NCBI GenBank assembly: GCA_016703535.1
Contig: JADJBV010000002.1
Coordinates: forward strand, 1,364,001-1,428,000
DNA: 64,000 nt
Source of the DNA: Deltaproteobacteria bacterium
GTDB taxonomy: Bacteria > Myxococcota > Kuafuiibacteriia > Kuafuiibacteriales > Kuafuiibacteriaceae
Direction of reading: 5' to 3'
The notes under the pieces were generated by a model, which was not told the DNA's origin, made no database searches, and saw only the letters and a program-made list of their open reading frames with translations. This document shows positions 19,501-27,346 of this stretch, piece by piece; position 1 is the first letter of the stretch; each line of letters starts with the position of its first letter. A program made the translations under genes and the position numbers.

Positions 19501-20896
19501 TGTGAACCTCGATCCGCAGCAACTCAGCGCCCAAGCCAAGGCCAACGCCACCGAAGGAGGTGAGCTGATGTTCCGAGGTGAACTTGGGCTCCAAGGTGAG
19601 GACACGCCAGTGAACGCCAAGCTCCAGGCCGAGGCTCTGCGGATCGACTTCCTCTCGGCCCTGCTGGTGGGTCAGGACTTCGTCGGCGGGCTCAGCGGGG
19701 TCCTCGACGCCGACCTCTCCTTGGTCGGGACCCGGGCTCAGCCCATCGCCAAGGGGAAGGCGACGGTCGCCAACTTTGGGCTGGCCCTCTCCCCGCCGGT
19801 GCCGCCGATCGAGGCCAGCCAACTGGTCGCGACCCTCGATGGCGAACAGCTGGTGTTCACCTTGGAGGGGCGTTCGGGGGACGGGAAGATCTCGGCCCGG
19901 GCCGAGGCTCAGGCCGAGGCCATCGATCGCGGCAAGGCCATCATCACCCTGGAGACGGTCGAGGTCCCGTTGTCATTGGGGCCGCGGCTGGCGGTGCTCG
20001 ACAGCAAAGTGCGCACCACGATCGCGCTGGGGGATGAGCTGAAGGTCGACGTGTTGGTGGAGGAGGCTCGGATCGAGGTCCCCAACGGCAGCTCCGACAC
20101 CTTGCGGGACATCGGCGCCTTCGAAGATGTCGTTTATCTCGACGAAGAGCGTCGGGAGGACCTGATGGGCGACGCGGGCCCCGCCAAACAGTTGCCGGTG
20201 AACATCACCATCAAAACTCAGGAGAAGATCCCGATCCGGGGCCGGGAGATCGACGCGCTGGTGGGGGCGGACCTGCGTTTTACGCAGCAAAGTGGCGCCC
20301 TCGAGAGCGCGGGCCGGTTGTCCATCGAAGACGGCTGGATCGTGTTGTTTGGCCGTCGTTGGGAGATCCGTCGGGCCGACCTGGCCTTTGGTGGCAGCGA
20401 CGAACCGGAGATCGCCCTCGAGATCGGGCGAGACCTGGGGACCGCGATCGCCACGGTTCGGGTCAGCGGCACCCCCAGCAAGCCGGAGCTGAGCCTCTCC
20501 TCCAACCCGGCGATCTACGACGAAGGCCAACTCCTGCTCTTTTTGCTCGGCGCCGATCCGGGGGCCGAGTCGACGGCCAGTGTTCAAGACCGGGCCAGCG
20601 GCGCCGCCGCCAGCGCCTTGGCCGGAGCGCTCCAGACCCGCATCCAGGACGCGCTCCCCCTAGACACCATCAACGTCGAGATCGAAGACGGCGCCGCGGT
20701 GTCCCGGGTTTCAGTGGGCAAGTGGCTCACCCAACGCATCTTTGTCGGATACGACCACGTCTTCGACGCCGAAGAAGACGAAAACACCAGTGAAGGTGTC
20801 CTCCAATTCCGCCTCGGCCGTGGGTGGATCATGGAGTCGCGCTACGGCGACCGAGGTGAAGGGGGACTGGACGTCATTTGGGTTCGGCGTTTTTAG
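16556..20896 (+). CDS. tamB: TamB (DUF490) inter-membrane bridge protein
   Basis: A 1446-aa AsmA/TamB-superfamily protein. A single N-terminal transmembrane anchor (about 9-29, VLLGIGVVLFLLPIGLFLGL) is followed by a very long periplasmic beta-rich repeat body. The C-terminal DUF490 domain contains IPIRGREIDALVGADLRF and the family-typical YDEGQLLLFLLGAD. The protein is thought to form a hydrophobic groove that carries phospholipid from inner to outer membrane and ends at TamA. Adjacency and 1-bp overlap with the tamA-like gene support the pair. The length is at the upper end for the family. One GCAAG-N4-CTTGC palindrome lies inside at 19102-19115. Confidence 0.95.
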   Translation: MKPRRRLWVRVLLGIGVVLFLLPIGLFLGLQTPWGLRLLADQVESILDGVLVGKVEIGGIEGWLPTHLILHEVVLTDAADRAAITAQRIEVKLALRPLLDRRLEASEVSIDAPLVWVVVKDGEANLGGLVEPTEPSPTETSSAAPWIIRVGAFHLEDGRFLLHADGSTLSVDRIKVRARAELVGTTLDGVLEHFEAHLEDPSLEVIAHAAVAGDVTRHLEVTNSQATIDGRSRIKDGRLALGLDPVTLDGAAELFVDREAWQRIFGVPGLQAEVSVQASLLHRGSVTPWRFGVKGLIGGQAVVASATTTHNFSSLAVRLSATELDPAALFEQAPPGALDLELVGNFGDLRPETMTGEVKLTTTGLIQPLAEVAAQPVHLVLSAVADTGRVQAQAQVDSGPSTVRLDAALRPSPLQLEDLQAWIQVPDLAAASLGFAPIQGSLSATVSAEGDLRALRARVVTDLHGLVWGEGGGPGAGLREAVIRADGDFELQPERNALTRAGVELAIDGYRGGFGGPIDGRGRLTLVGRTMTASITAGSKAAGQVAVWLEGRAPAQTFDVAAWRRLGLGAITRLEAELRGIRLEEVLPPSTSLSGRADGSIEGTPGLAKVDVQVLVRELRQPQLPGPIEVRLDASILESQSRAWGVLAIGDQPLTSVTLELQAGSQQIRQDPSEVLRLADAELRFEVSQLPLAILNQLSPADPSLLQERPKPDRLGGEITLRGKLDRHQGKTMGQAIGFAKDIHWLEGAPPITATIAASLDGRVLGLDVEATAQKFGGVTLNAHGQAPVDLYDPAAWQALGLGAIRDVRLVTTTLDLATLDRLSGRRFPLQGTVNAELAGAAGLTSIEGQVALRGLGLRARPKFGDVQLYLVAGAERTEMELGVYRADRPVLVASASVAIGTADLGQLQQKLDTEELQARATLEVLPLEALTEALGLGIPVQGTISATAAFAGTLARYDAHLHLDAGKVNVRGQSFERFWVDVNLDPQQLSAQAKANATEGGELMFRGELGLQGEDTPVNAKLQAEALRIDFLSALLVGQDFVGGLSGVLDADLSLVGTRAQPIAKGKATVANFGLALSPPVPPIEASQLVATLDGEQLVFTLEGRSGDGKISARAEAQAEAIDRGKAIITLETVEVPLSLGPRLAVLDSKVRTTIALGDELKVDVLVEEARIEVPNGSSDTLRDIGAFEDVVYLDEERREDLMGDAGPAKQLPVNITIKTQEKIPIRGREIDALVGADLRFTQQSGALESAGRLSIEDGWIVLFGRRWEIRRADLAFGGSDEPEIALEIGRDLGTAIATVRVSGTPSKPELSLSSNPAIYDEGQLLLFLLGADPGAESTASVQDRASGAAASALAGALQTRIQDALPLDTINVEIEDGAAVSRVSVGKWLTQRIFVGYDHVFDAEEDENTSEGVLQFRLGRGWIMESRYGDRGEGGLDVIWVRRF

Positions 20897-20926
20897 GTCG
20901 AACCTAAACTGCAAGCTGGCTTGCAG
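20892..20926. terminator. Tandem perfect hairpins after tamB
   Basis: TTTAGGT-CGA-ACCTAAA (20892-20908) overlaps the tamB stop codon and is followed at once by CTGCAAGC-TG-GCTTGCAG (20909-20926). Six bases later the convergent RIO kinase gene ends at 20933. Two perfect inverted repeats back to back at a convergent junction suggest a bidirectional terminator, although neither has a trailing T run. The second is also a copy of the recurring GCAAG-N4-CTTGC motif and the only intergenic one. Confidence 0.4.
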
Positions 20927-20932
20927 AACGAC

Positions 20933-22435
20933 TCAGCTGGGGGTCCAGACTTTGGGCGAAGGACCGCCGCCGCCGCGTCGTCGCCGTCGCCGCCGTGGCG
21001 GGGGCCCGTCGCCTCGGGGCGTGTCGCCTCGGGAGGCTTCGCTGCGTTGACCGTCGCCCCGGACTTCGCCGCCGAGTTGGGGCCGCTGATCGCGGCGCGG
21101 GTCACCTCCGGTAGATGCCACGTTGACCGCGGCGTGGGCCCGAACCTGTTGTCCCGCGACCCGGCCTCGCTCCACCACCGGAGCTCGCTGCTCCTGCAGC
21201 CGCCCGTGGCGTGGCCCAGGTCGTGGTTGCTCTCGCGGACCGGGGCCTCGCGCCGCCTGGCCTGGTGCGGCTTGGCCTCGGCCTGCGTGGCTTCGCCCGC
21301 CCTGATCTCGGGCCGCCTGGCCGCTGGCCGCCTGGCTTCGGGCCGCCTGCCCGGGTGCCGACTGGTCTCGTCCCCCGTGGCCTCGGGCTTGGACGGGTGC
21401 CCCGTGGCCGCGGGCCACCTGGTCTCGTCCCCCGTGGCCTTGGGCCGCCGGATTTCGCCCGCCTTGGTCACGTCCCCCGTGGCCCCGCGGCGCTGGACCT
21501 CGCCCGGCTGGGCCTTGTGCATGGGCCGGACGGGCCCCGCCCGGGGTCATCGGCGGACGGTTCGTCGGCGAGCTGCCTTTTTTGCCGATGGGTGCCAGCC
21601 CTCGAGAGGCCCTGCGGCGAACCTCATCGAACTCGACCTCGGCCAACTCATCGAGCATGGCGTTGGTGTTCACCTCTCGTTGGGCCGGACGCCAGGTCCC
21701 GGTGAGGACGGTGTCTGGGGTGAGCTCGTTGGTCTCGTAGGCGGCCCAGATCTCTTGACCGTAGGGCCGATTCCGCATGGCTGGCTCGTAGCGCGACAGG
21801 AAGTGGGTCAGGTTGTCCACGTCCCGGACCAACAGCTCCCGGGCGGTCTGGTTTTTGGACGCATCCACCGACTGAGGAAAGTCGATGATCACTGGGCCCG
21901 CCGCGTCGATCAGCACGTTGAACGACGAAAGATCGCCGTGCACCACGTCGGCGCACAACATCCGGACCGTCTCCCGAAGGAGTTGATCGAACACCCGCCG
22001 AGCTTCGACCGGGCCCAGGTCCACGTCTCCCAGGCGAGGGGCCGGGTTACCGTAGGCGTCCTTCACCAACTCCATGATCAAGACGCCGTCGACGAACTGA
22101 AACGGCTCCGGCACGCGCACACCCGCGCTGCGGAGCCGATAGATGACGTCGACCTCGGCCGAACGCCAGGCCTCTTCGTCCATGGCCCGCCCATATTTGC
22201 TGCGCTTTTGGATGGCCCGGGCGTCCCTCGAACTTCGGGTCCCTCGACCTTCGGTGTATTCGGCGCGGTGTTTGAAGCTCCGGTTGATCGCGTCTTTGTA
22301 GATCTTGGCGACCCGAAGTTCTCCGCCCGACTCGACCAGGTACACCTGCGCTTCTTTGCCGCTCATCAGCGGCCGTACCACCTCGGTGATGATGCCTTCG
22401 CTCACCAGGCTCTCGAGGCTGTCAGGGATGCGCAT
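20933..22435 (-). CDS. RIO-type atypical protein kinase with long Arg/Gly-rich tail
   Basis: About 500 aa from ATG 22435. The N-terminal 285 residues form a RIO kinase: a phosphate-binding loop MSGKEAQVYLV (about 24-34), the ATP-site lysine in AKIYK (Lys44), the catalytic loop VVHGDLSSFNVLI (Asp168) and the metal-binding Asp185 in VIIDFPQSVD. RIO kinases are ribosome-maturation ATPases in archaea and eukaryotes; bacterial members are less studied. Residues from about 287 to 500 are low-complexity, rich in Gly, Arg, Pro, Gln and Ala with repeated GRDQ/GHGG patterns, ending in an Arg run and GGGG. An RNA- or ribosome-binding tail is plausible. The start overlaps the end of the radical SAM gene by 14 bp. 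The upstream part of this frame is a shadow. Confidence 0.88.
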   Translation of the reverse strand: MRIPDSLESLVSEGIITEVVRPLMSGKEAQVYLVESGGELRVAKIYKDAINRSFKHRAEYTEGRGTRSSRDARAIQKRSKYGRAMDEEAWRSAEVDVIYRLRSAGVRVPEPFQFVDGVLIMELVKDAYGNPAPRLGDVDLGPVEARRVFDQLLRETVRMLCADVVHGDLSSFNVLIDAAGPVIIDFPQSVDASKNQTARELLVRDVDNLTHFLSRYEPAMRNRPYGQEIWAAYETNELTPDTVLTGTWRPAQREVNTNAMLDELAEVEFDEVRRRASRGLAPIGKKGSSPTNRPPMTPGGARPAHAQGPAGRGPAPRGHGGRDQGGRNPAAQGHGGRDQVARGHGAPVQARGHGGRDQSAPGQAARSQAASGQAARDQGGRSHAGRGQAAPGQAARGPGPREQPRPGPRHGRLQEQRAPVVERGRVAGQQVRAHAAVNVASTGGDPRRDQRPQLGGEVRGDGQRSEASRGDTPRGDGPPPRRRRRRRGGGGPSPKVWTPS

Positions 22436-24137
22436 TCGGGACACCTTGGACGCCGCTACCCCCGTGGTCCAGCGTAAAGACGCGGCTTGGCTCGGCCAGG
22501 ACCCGCTCCACGTCCAACTCGAGACGCCCCTGGATCCAGCGCTGGAGTTGGCCGACCGCCCCGGCCAACCAGGGGTGGTGCACCGCCGCGTCCCGCTGAA
22601 ACTCCAGCAGCGCCGCCCGATCTTCGGGCCGAAAACGCAGGCTGTTGGCCAAAAAGAGGCCGCCATCCAGGGAACGACGTTCGAGGCGCACCGCCCGGCT
22701 GTGTTCCCGCAGGATCGACCCGACCTCGGTGCAGGACATGGTCTGGTGCCGCCAGTAGGGCTGACCCGAGCGCCCCGCCGGCTGAACCACCAAGCCGGTG
22801 GCGGCCCGGCGTTCGGCCGAAAGAATGGGGACCCCCTCGAAGCGGGTGTTGAAGGCCGCCAAGTAGTGGAGGTCCGGCGGTGAAGCCCGCAGGAAGGCCA
22901 AGGTCGCCTCTTCATCGGCCAAGGTCGAGCCCGGGAAGCCGACGATCAAGGTCGCGAAGCTGGTGATCCCGAAGCGACGACAGTTTTCGACGGCCTGGTG
23001 GTTGGCCTCGACGGTCACCACCTTGTTCATGGCGTCGAGCACCGCCTGGCTGCCGGACTCGATCCCGATGTGGACCTGGACGCAGCCCGCTTCCGCCATC
23101 CGTTGGGCGGTGTCGGCGTCCGCCAGATCGTCGGCCCGGGCGTAGCAGATCCACTTGAGTCGGCTGTGGCGCGCGACCAGCCGGCTGCACAACTCCTTGA
23201 GGCGTCGCCGCGGCATCGTGAACAGGCTGTCCAAACAGCTGACGTATTCGGCGCCGCCGGCCTCGAGCACCTGCCAGTCCGCGTCGATCTGCTCGGCGGA
23301 GCGGTAGCGAAAGCGAGTGTCGTCGAAGAGGAAGGGATAGTTGCAGAACTCGCAGCGATACGGGCAGCCGCGCACCGACTCGTACTTCACCAGGCGATAA
23401 CGGCGTCGATGATAACGTTCGGCCAGCCCCCAGTCGGGGGTGGGGAGGTGATCGAGGCTGCGGCCTTCCGGGGTGCCCGAGTGGACCACCACCATGTTCC
23501 CGCGGACCTCGAGGCGGCCCCCGAGCGGCGGGGAAAGTTCGGTGAAGTTGGACCGGATCCAAGCCGCCAAGGCCGGGACCAAAAGTTCGCCGTAACCGAC
23601 CGCCAACAAGTCCGCGCCGACGTCGTCGACCCACTGCCGATGGAGCAGGCCCGCCAGCGCCCCTCCGACGACCACCTTGTTGCCCGGCCGACGGAGCATC
23701 GCCAACATCGGCGTCACCTCGCCCAGGTCCCGCAGGAGGGTGCTGGAGGCAAAGACCACGTCGTTGCGATCCAGGAGTTGGGCCCGACGATCCGGATCCG
23801 CGTAGAGCTCCGCGTAGGTGGCGGCGTCAAACTCGAGGCCTTCCCGATCGAGCAAGGTCGCCAAGGCGACCTCGGTCAACTCCGGGCCCTCCAGGTCCTC
23901 GAGGGGCGCCAAATAACGATCGACGGTGGCCCGATAGGAGGCGCGACGATAACGGTGGCTCGTTCGCTCGAGCCGCATCCCGATCAACCGTTCGCCGAGG
24001 TCGAGTTTGGCCTGCAGATCCAGCCAAGCCCCGCTGCCAGACCGGAGCGCGCCGAGCTGTTTGCCGAGGGCCGACCACAACGAAGGTTCGTCCGCGGTCA
24101 GAAGGCTCCCGGTCACGATCAACACCCGGGGGGCCAT
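22422..24137 (-). CDS. Radical SAM protein with B12-binding-like N-terminal region
   Basis: A 571-aa protein. The [4Fe-4S]/SAM motif CPYRCEFC sits at Cys258, Cys262 and Cys265 after KYESVRG. The TIM-barrel signatures follow: YVSCLDSLFTM, WICYARAD, VQVHIGIESGSQAVLDAMNK and IVGFPGST. Residues 125-245 (NDVVFASSTL, VVVGGA and GYGE patterns, ending DHLPTPDWG) resemble the cobalamin-binding or B12-like domain of the methylthiotransferase/BchE class. Residues 450-571 form an extra C-terminal domain. The substrate is unknown. It precedes and overlaps the RIO kinase gene, so the two are probably co-transcribed. It diverges from the PAP2 gene. Confidence 0.88.
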   Translation of the reverse strand: MAPRVLIVTGSLLTADEPSLWSALGKQLGALRSGSGAWLDLQAKLDLGERLIGMRLERTSHRYRRASYRATVDRYLAPLEDLEGPELTEVALATLLDREGLEFDAATYAELYADPDRRAQLLDRNDVVFASSTLLRDLGEVTPMLAMLRRPGNKVVVGGALAGLLHRQWVDDVGADLLAVGYGELLVPALAAWIRSNFTELSPPLGGRLEVRGNMVVVHSGTPEGRSLDHLPTPDWGLAERYHRRRYRLVKYESVRGCPYRCEFCNYPFLFDDTRFRYRSAEQIDADWQVLEAGGAEYVSCLDSLFTMPRRRLKELCSRLVARHSRLKWICYARADDLADADTAQRMAEAGCVQVHIGIESGSQAVLDAMNKVVTVEANHQAVENCRRFGITSFATLIVGFPGSTLADEEATLAFLRASPPDLHYLAAFNTRFEGVPILSAERRAATGLVVQPAGRSGQPYWRHQTMSCTEVGSILREHSRAVRLERRSLDGGLFLANSLRFRPEDRAALLEFQRDAAVHHPWLAGAVGQLQRWIQGRLELDVERVLAEPSRVFTLDHGGSGVQGVPNAHP

Positions 24138-24185
24138 CTGGGGCGCCTATCACGCCGGCATCAGCGGTGCTAGACGACCACTGGC

Positions 24186-24794
24186 GTGCCCCCCTGGCTC
24201 CAGCGCCTGAACGGCCATTTCCTCGGCCGGATCTTGACGACCTTGGTGGTCGGAGGAGGCACCATGGTGATCTATTGGGCGCTCAATGATCACCTGACCC
24301 CTCGCTACGATCTCTCGACTCGCCTCGACTTTGCGATCCCGTTTTTGCCGTGGACCATCGTCGTGTACTTCAGCTTCTACGGGTTGCTGTTGGTCGCGGC
24401 CTGGGTGTCCGAGGCCGACGACTTCGTGCGTTTGTTCGTGGCGTTGTTGGTCGCCAACGTCTGTTGTTATGTCGGCTTCATCCTCTTCACGGCCCACTAT
24501 CCTCGCCCGTCGTTGAGCGAGATCTCGCCGTTCTGGCGGCCGGTCTACGCGAATATGTACGGGTCCGACGCGCCCGGGAACACCTTCCCGAGCATCCACG
24601 TGGCCTCCACGATGATCGTCGGGCTGCGGTTGAGGCGCCGTCACTTCGGCTGGATGATCTGGGCGGTGGCGATCACCTTGTCCACCCTGACGGTGAAGCA
24701 ACACTTCCTGGTGGACGTGGTCGCCGGGGTGGGGGTCGCGGCGGCCGCCAGCGGGTTCGCCTTCCGATCCAAAGGAACGACGCATGGCGCCTGA
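24186..24794 (+). CDS. PAP2-family membrane phosphatase
   Basis: A 202-aa polytopic membrane protein starting at GTG 24186. The PAP2 motifs are NTFPSIHVAS (catalytic histidine) and STLTVKQHFLVDVVAG (second histidine and aspartate). The first motif is degenerate (AHYPRP). This pattern fits the lipid phosphatase or inositol-phosphorylceramide-synthase-like branch. Likely substrates are lipid phosphates in the envelope; the exact one is unknown. It overlaps the desaturase gene by 11 bp, so the pair is likely an operon for lipid modification. Confidence 0.85.
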   Translation: MPPWLQRLNGHFLGRILTTLVVGGGTMVIYWALNDHLTPRYDLSTRLDFAIPFLPWTIVVYFSFYGLLLVAAWVSEADDFVRLFVALLVANVCCYVGFILFTAHYPRPSLSEISPFWRPVYANMYGSDAPGNTFPSIHVASTMIVGLRLRRRHFGWMIWAVAITLSTLTVKQHFLVDVVAGVGVAAAASGFAFRSKGTTHGA

Positions 24795-25683
24795 AGTTCG
24801 ACCACCCGCGCGCCTGAACCTGCTCTTGATCTCGGCGTTGATCACCGGGGGCACCGGGCTGCAGGTCTTGGCCTCCCGCGCCGAGTCGGGCCCAGCGTTG
24901 TTGGCCTATGGCCTGTGTTTTTCGTTCCTGTATTTGCCGCTCTATTCATTACTTCACGAGGCCGAACACTTGGTGCTCCACCCGGACCCGCGTTGGAACG
25001 ATCGGCTGGGCGTCCTGCTCGGCGTCTTCTTCGGCGGCGCCTTCACCTTCCTGCGGGCCTGTCACCTGGGCCATCACCGCCGCAATCGCAGCGACGCCGA
25101 GATGTTCGACCTCTATTACCCGGGCGAAAATCTCCTCAAAAAGCGGGCCTTCTTCTACTTCAACTACCTCGGCGGCTTTTGGGTCTTGGTGCCGATCACC
25201 ACCTGCCTGTTCCTCTTGGTGCCGGGCTTCGCGCGCCTGGACATCATCCAACGGGCCACCTCGGCCTCGGCGATGATCAACGGTGTGCCTCGCAGCTTCT
25301 TGCGTCGGATCCGAGGCGAAGCCTTGGGGATGCTCTTGATCCACGGGGCCCTGATCTACGCCTTGGAGCTCAACGCGTTGACCTATGTGACCTTATACTC
25401 AATGTATGGCATCAACTGGTCCTGCCAACAATACGTGACCCACGCCGCCTCGCCCCGGCAGACCCTCGACGGCGCCCACAACCTTCTGGCCCACCCGCTC
25501 TACGCGGCCCTCTTGCTCAACTTCAACTGGCACCTGGCCCACCACCAGCACCCCAAGGTCCCCTGGATTCACCTGCCGCACTTCGACGATCCGACCCGGG
25601 TCCGGCCCCCGTACCTGCGAGCCTTCCTCCGTTTTTGGCGAGGACCTCAACCTTGCCAAGAGCCCTCCCCGCGGGCGCCTTGA
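24784..25683 (+). CDS. Membrane fatty acid desaturase/hydroxylase family protein
   Basis: A 299-aa integral membrane di-iron protein. Three histidine boxes are present: HEAEH, HLGHHRR and HLAHHQHP. They fit the membrane fatty-acid desaturase superfamily, which also includes carotenoid ketolases. Hydrophobic segments flank the boxes (YGLCFSFLYLPLYSLL, WVLVPITTCLFLLVPG). The substrate is unknown. It is the second gene after the PAP2 phosphatase, overlapping by 11 bp. It holds an exact and a near copy of the TAYTCANTA motif (24943 and 25396), both encoding Tyr-Ser with TCA serine codons. Confidence 0.88.
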   Translation: MAPEVRPPARLNLLLISALITGGTGLQVLASRAESGPALLAYGLCFSFLYLPLYSLLHEAEHLVLHPDPRWNDRLGVLLGVFFGGAFTFLRACHLGHHRRNRSDAEMFDLYYPGENLLKKRAFFYFNYLGGFWVLVPITTCLFLLVPGFARLDIIQRATSASAMINGVPRSFLRRIRGEALGMLLIHGALIYALELNALTYVTLYSMYGINWSCQQYVTHAASPRQTLDGAHNLLAHPLYAALLLNFNWHLAHHQHPKVPWIHLPHFDDPTRVRPPYLRAFLRFWRGPQPCQEPSPRAP

Positions 25684-25728
25684 GCTTCACGATCACCACC
25701 CGGTGGGACTGGTGTTATCGTCCATCCG

Positions 25729-26253
25729 ATGGGGCCCTTGGTCTGGTGTTGGCTCATCGCGACGAGCAGCACGAGCGTCGCTGCAAACGATCCGCTCCCT
25801 TCCGGGCCAGGCTCGGTCACCGTGCGTCTGGCGCCGCCCCACAGCTGGCTGGAGCGGCGCCCGGATCCGTCGCGCCCCAAGTTCGAGCCGATCTGCCAAG
25901 CCCCGTGTGATCGATCGGTCCCGGCGGGCCCGGGGTATCGGGTGGCGGGGCCCAACTTCGCCGTGTCGCCGACCTTTCCGCTGCTGCAAGACTCCGACAT
26001 CGAGGTCGAGTTCCCGAACCGGGATCGAGCCTTCGCCGGTGGGTGGATCAGCATCGGCGGTGGTGGGCTCATCCTCTGGGGCGCTGGCTTTTTGCTCGGG
26101 GGGGCCCTGAGCAGCGGTGAAGGGCGGGACAACTTCCTGCTGCTCGGCGGCGTCACCGGCGGCGTCGGGCTGGCGCTGCTCTCCCTCGGGGTGTTTTTGC
26201 TCTCCGACGTCGACGGCAGCGTGCGAATCAACGGAGAAGTCTTGAGCGACTGA
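25729..26253 (+). CDS. Uncharacterised secreted/membrane protein
   Basis: A 174-aa protein with a signal-like N-terminus (LVWCWLIATSSTSVAA). A short beta-type domain follows with a paired-cysteine segment (PICQAPCDRSVPAG), a layout seen in PEGA-like surface-presented proteins of Myxococcota. Two closely spaced hydrophobic helices (about 100-125 and 133-158) end in a short hydrophilic tail. The plus-strand frame is preferred over the overlapping minus-strand frame because it has the signal and helices. No function can be assigned. It converges on the gene at 26263. Confidence 0.6.
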   Translation: MGPLVWCWLIATSSTSVAANDPLPSGPGSVTVRLAPPHSWLERRPDPSRPKFEPICQAPCDRSVPAGPGYRVAGPNFAVSPTFPLLQDSDIEVEFPNRDRAFAGGWISIGGGGLILWGAGFLLGGALSSGEGRDNFLLLGGVTGGVGLALLSLGVFLLSDVDGSVRINGEVLSD

Positions 26254-26262
26254 GTCCGGGGA

Positions 26263-27237
26263 TCAGCGGACCCAGAGATCCTGCGCCCGGGCCTTCTTGA
26301 GGGCGGCGTCCATGGCACCGCCGTGGATGGCGCCGACCACGGCCTCGACCAGCCCGCCCTGGAGGCCGGCCTTTTCGGCGTTGCCGCGCAAGGCGGCGCC
26401 CAGTTTTTCGCCGTCGACCCGACCGTCCTTCTGAAAAAACGGCTTGGCCCCCATGGCCGCGGCTTGATCGGCCAGGTCGAGGAGCTGGGCCAGGAGGGGG
26501 CGATCCGGTCCGCCGCGGTGCTGGTGGACCAACAAAACGACGTCGGGGCCCGCCAGCAAAAGTCCCTGGAGCAGGGCCGCCGAACGCTCCGCCCTTGGCT
26601 TCACGTAACGAGTGGTCTCTTCATCGGTGAGCCGGCGAGGTGCACCCAAGATCCCGACCGGGATCTCGGCGTCGCAGAGGTTGAGCCACGTGGCGGCCTG
26701 GGTCAGGCGTTGTGCGGCGTCCCGGCGCGATTGGGGATCTTGCAGGCCCAGCTCGGCGTTCACCTTTGGATCAGCGACCAAGGCCAAGGTGGTGGCGATG
26801 ACGTTTTCGGTGTGGCCCCCTTTTCCGTGGAGCACGTTGAGGTCCGACACCAGCTGGCGAACGAGGTCGGCGTTTTTGGGGGTCCCGAGGGCCGACCACA
26901 AGTTCGCCTTGTAGGCATCCAAGGCCTCGGCCTGCTGGGCGAAGGCCTCCGGGGTGACGCCAGGGGGCGTGTCTTTGGGCCAAGCCCCGAGGAGGGCCTT
27001 GAACTCCGCGGCCAACACCTCCTGGCTCTTTCGCTGGAAGTTCTTGCGGTCCAAGTAGGATTGGGTGGTCTGGCCCGCGGCCGGCAAGGTCCCGGGGGGA
27101 GTGGCCGATCCCAAAAACTCCACGGGCCCGAGGGGGAGGGCGGTGGAGCGTTGCTCGACCGACTGGCCCTGAGGGAGGGGCGGCAGCTCACCCACGACCC
27201 GGGCGCCGACGGGGCCCTCCAACTTCCGGGTGCTCAT
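26263..27237 (-). CDS. Uncharacterised cytoplasmic protein
   Basis: About 324 aa from ATG 27237; the frame reaches 27396, but the extension overlaps the divergent lipoprotein's promoter region. A low-complexity N-terminal 70 residues precedes an alpha-helical body rich in Ala and Leu. There is no signal peptide, transmembrane helix or recognised catalytic motif. Segments such as NLWSALGTPKNADLVRQLV and GHTENVIATTLALVADP have the feel of helical-repeat or virulence-associated linker proteins. I do not recognise the family. Confidence 0.55.
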   Translation of the reverse strand: MSTRKLEGPVGARVVGELPPLPQGQSVEQRSTALPLGPVEFLGSATPPGTLPAAGQTTQSYLDRKNFQRKSQEVLAAEFKALLGAWPKDTPPGVTPEAFAQQAEALDAYKANLWSALGTPKNADLVRQLVSDLNVLHGKGGHTENVIATTLALVADPKVNAELGLQDPQSRRDAAQRLTQAATWLNLCDAEIPVGILGAPRRLTDEETTRYVKPRAERSAALLQGLLLAGPDVVLLVHQHRGGPDRPLLAQLLDLADQAAAMGAKPFFQKDGRVDGEKLGAALRGNAEKAGLQGGLVEAVVGAIHGGAMDAALKKARAQDLWVR

Positions 27238-27346
27238 GGACCTCCCAGCTATCCGCCTCGCCGGTGGTTGGGCAAGGGGCCGCTGGTGGGTCAAAGGCCC
27301 GGCGTTCCCTTTCACCGAGCCGGGAACCCGAGGAAGATGGGCCTCG

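Noticed and set aside
20921..22477. 518-codon plus-strand open frame opposite the RIO kinase
   Set aside because: No domain; the minus-strand kinase motifs are complete. Its repetitiveness mirrors the Arg/Gly tail.
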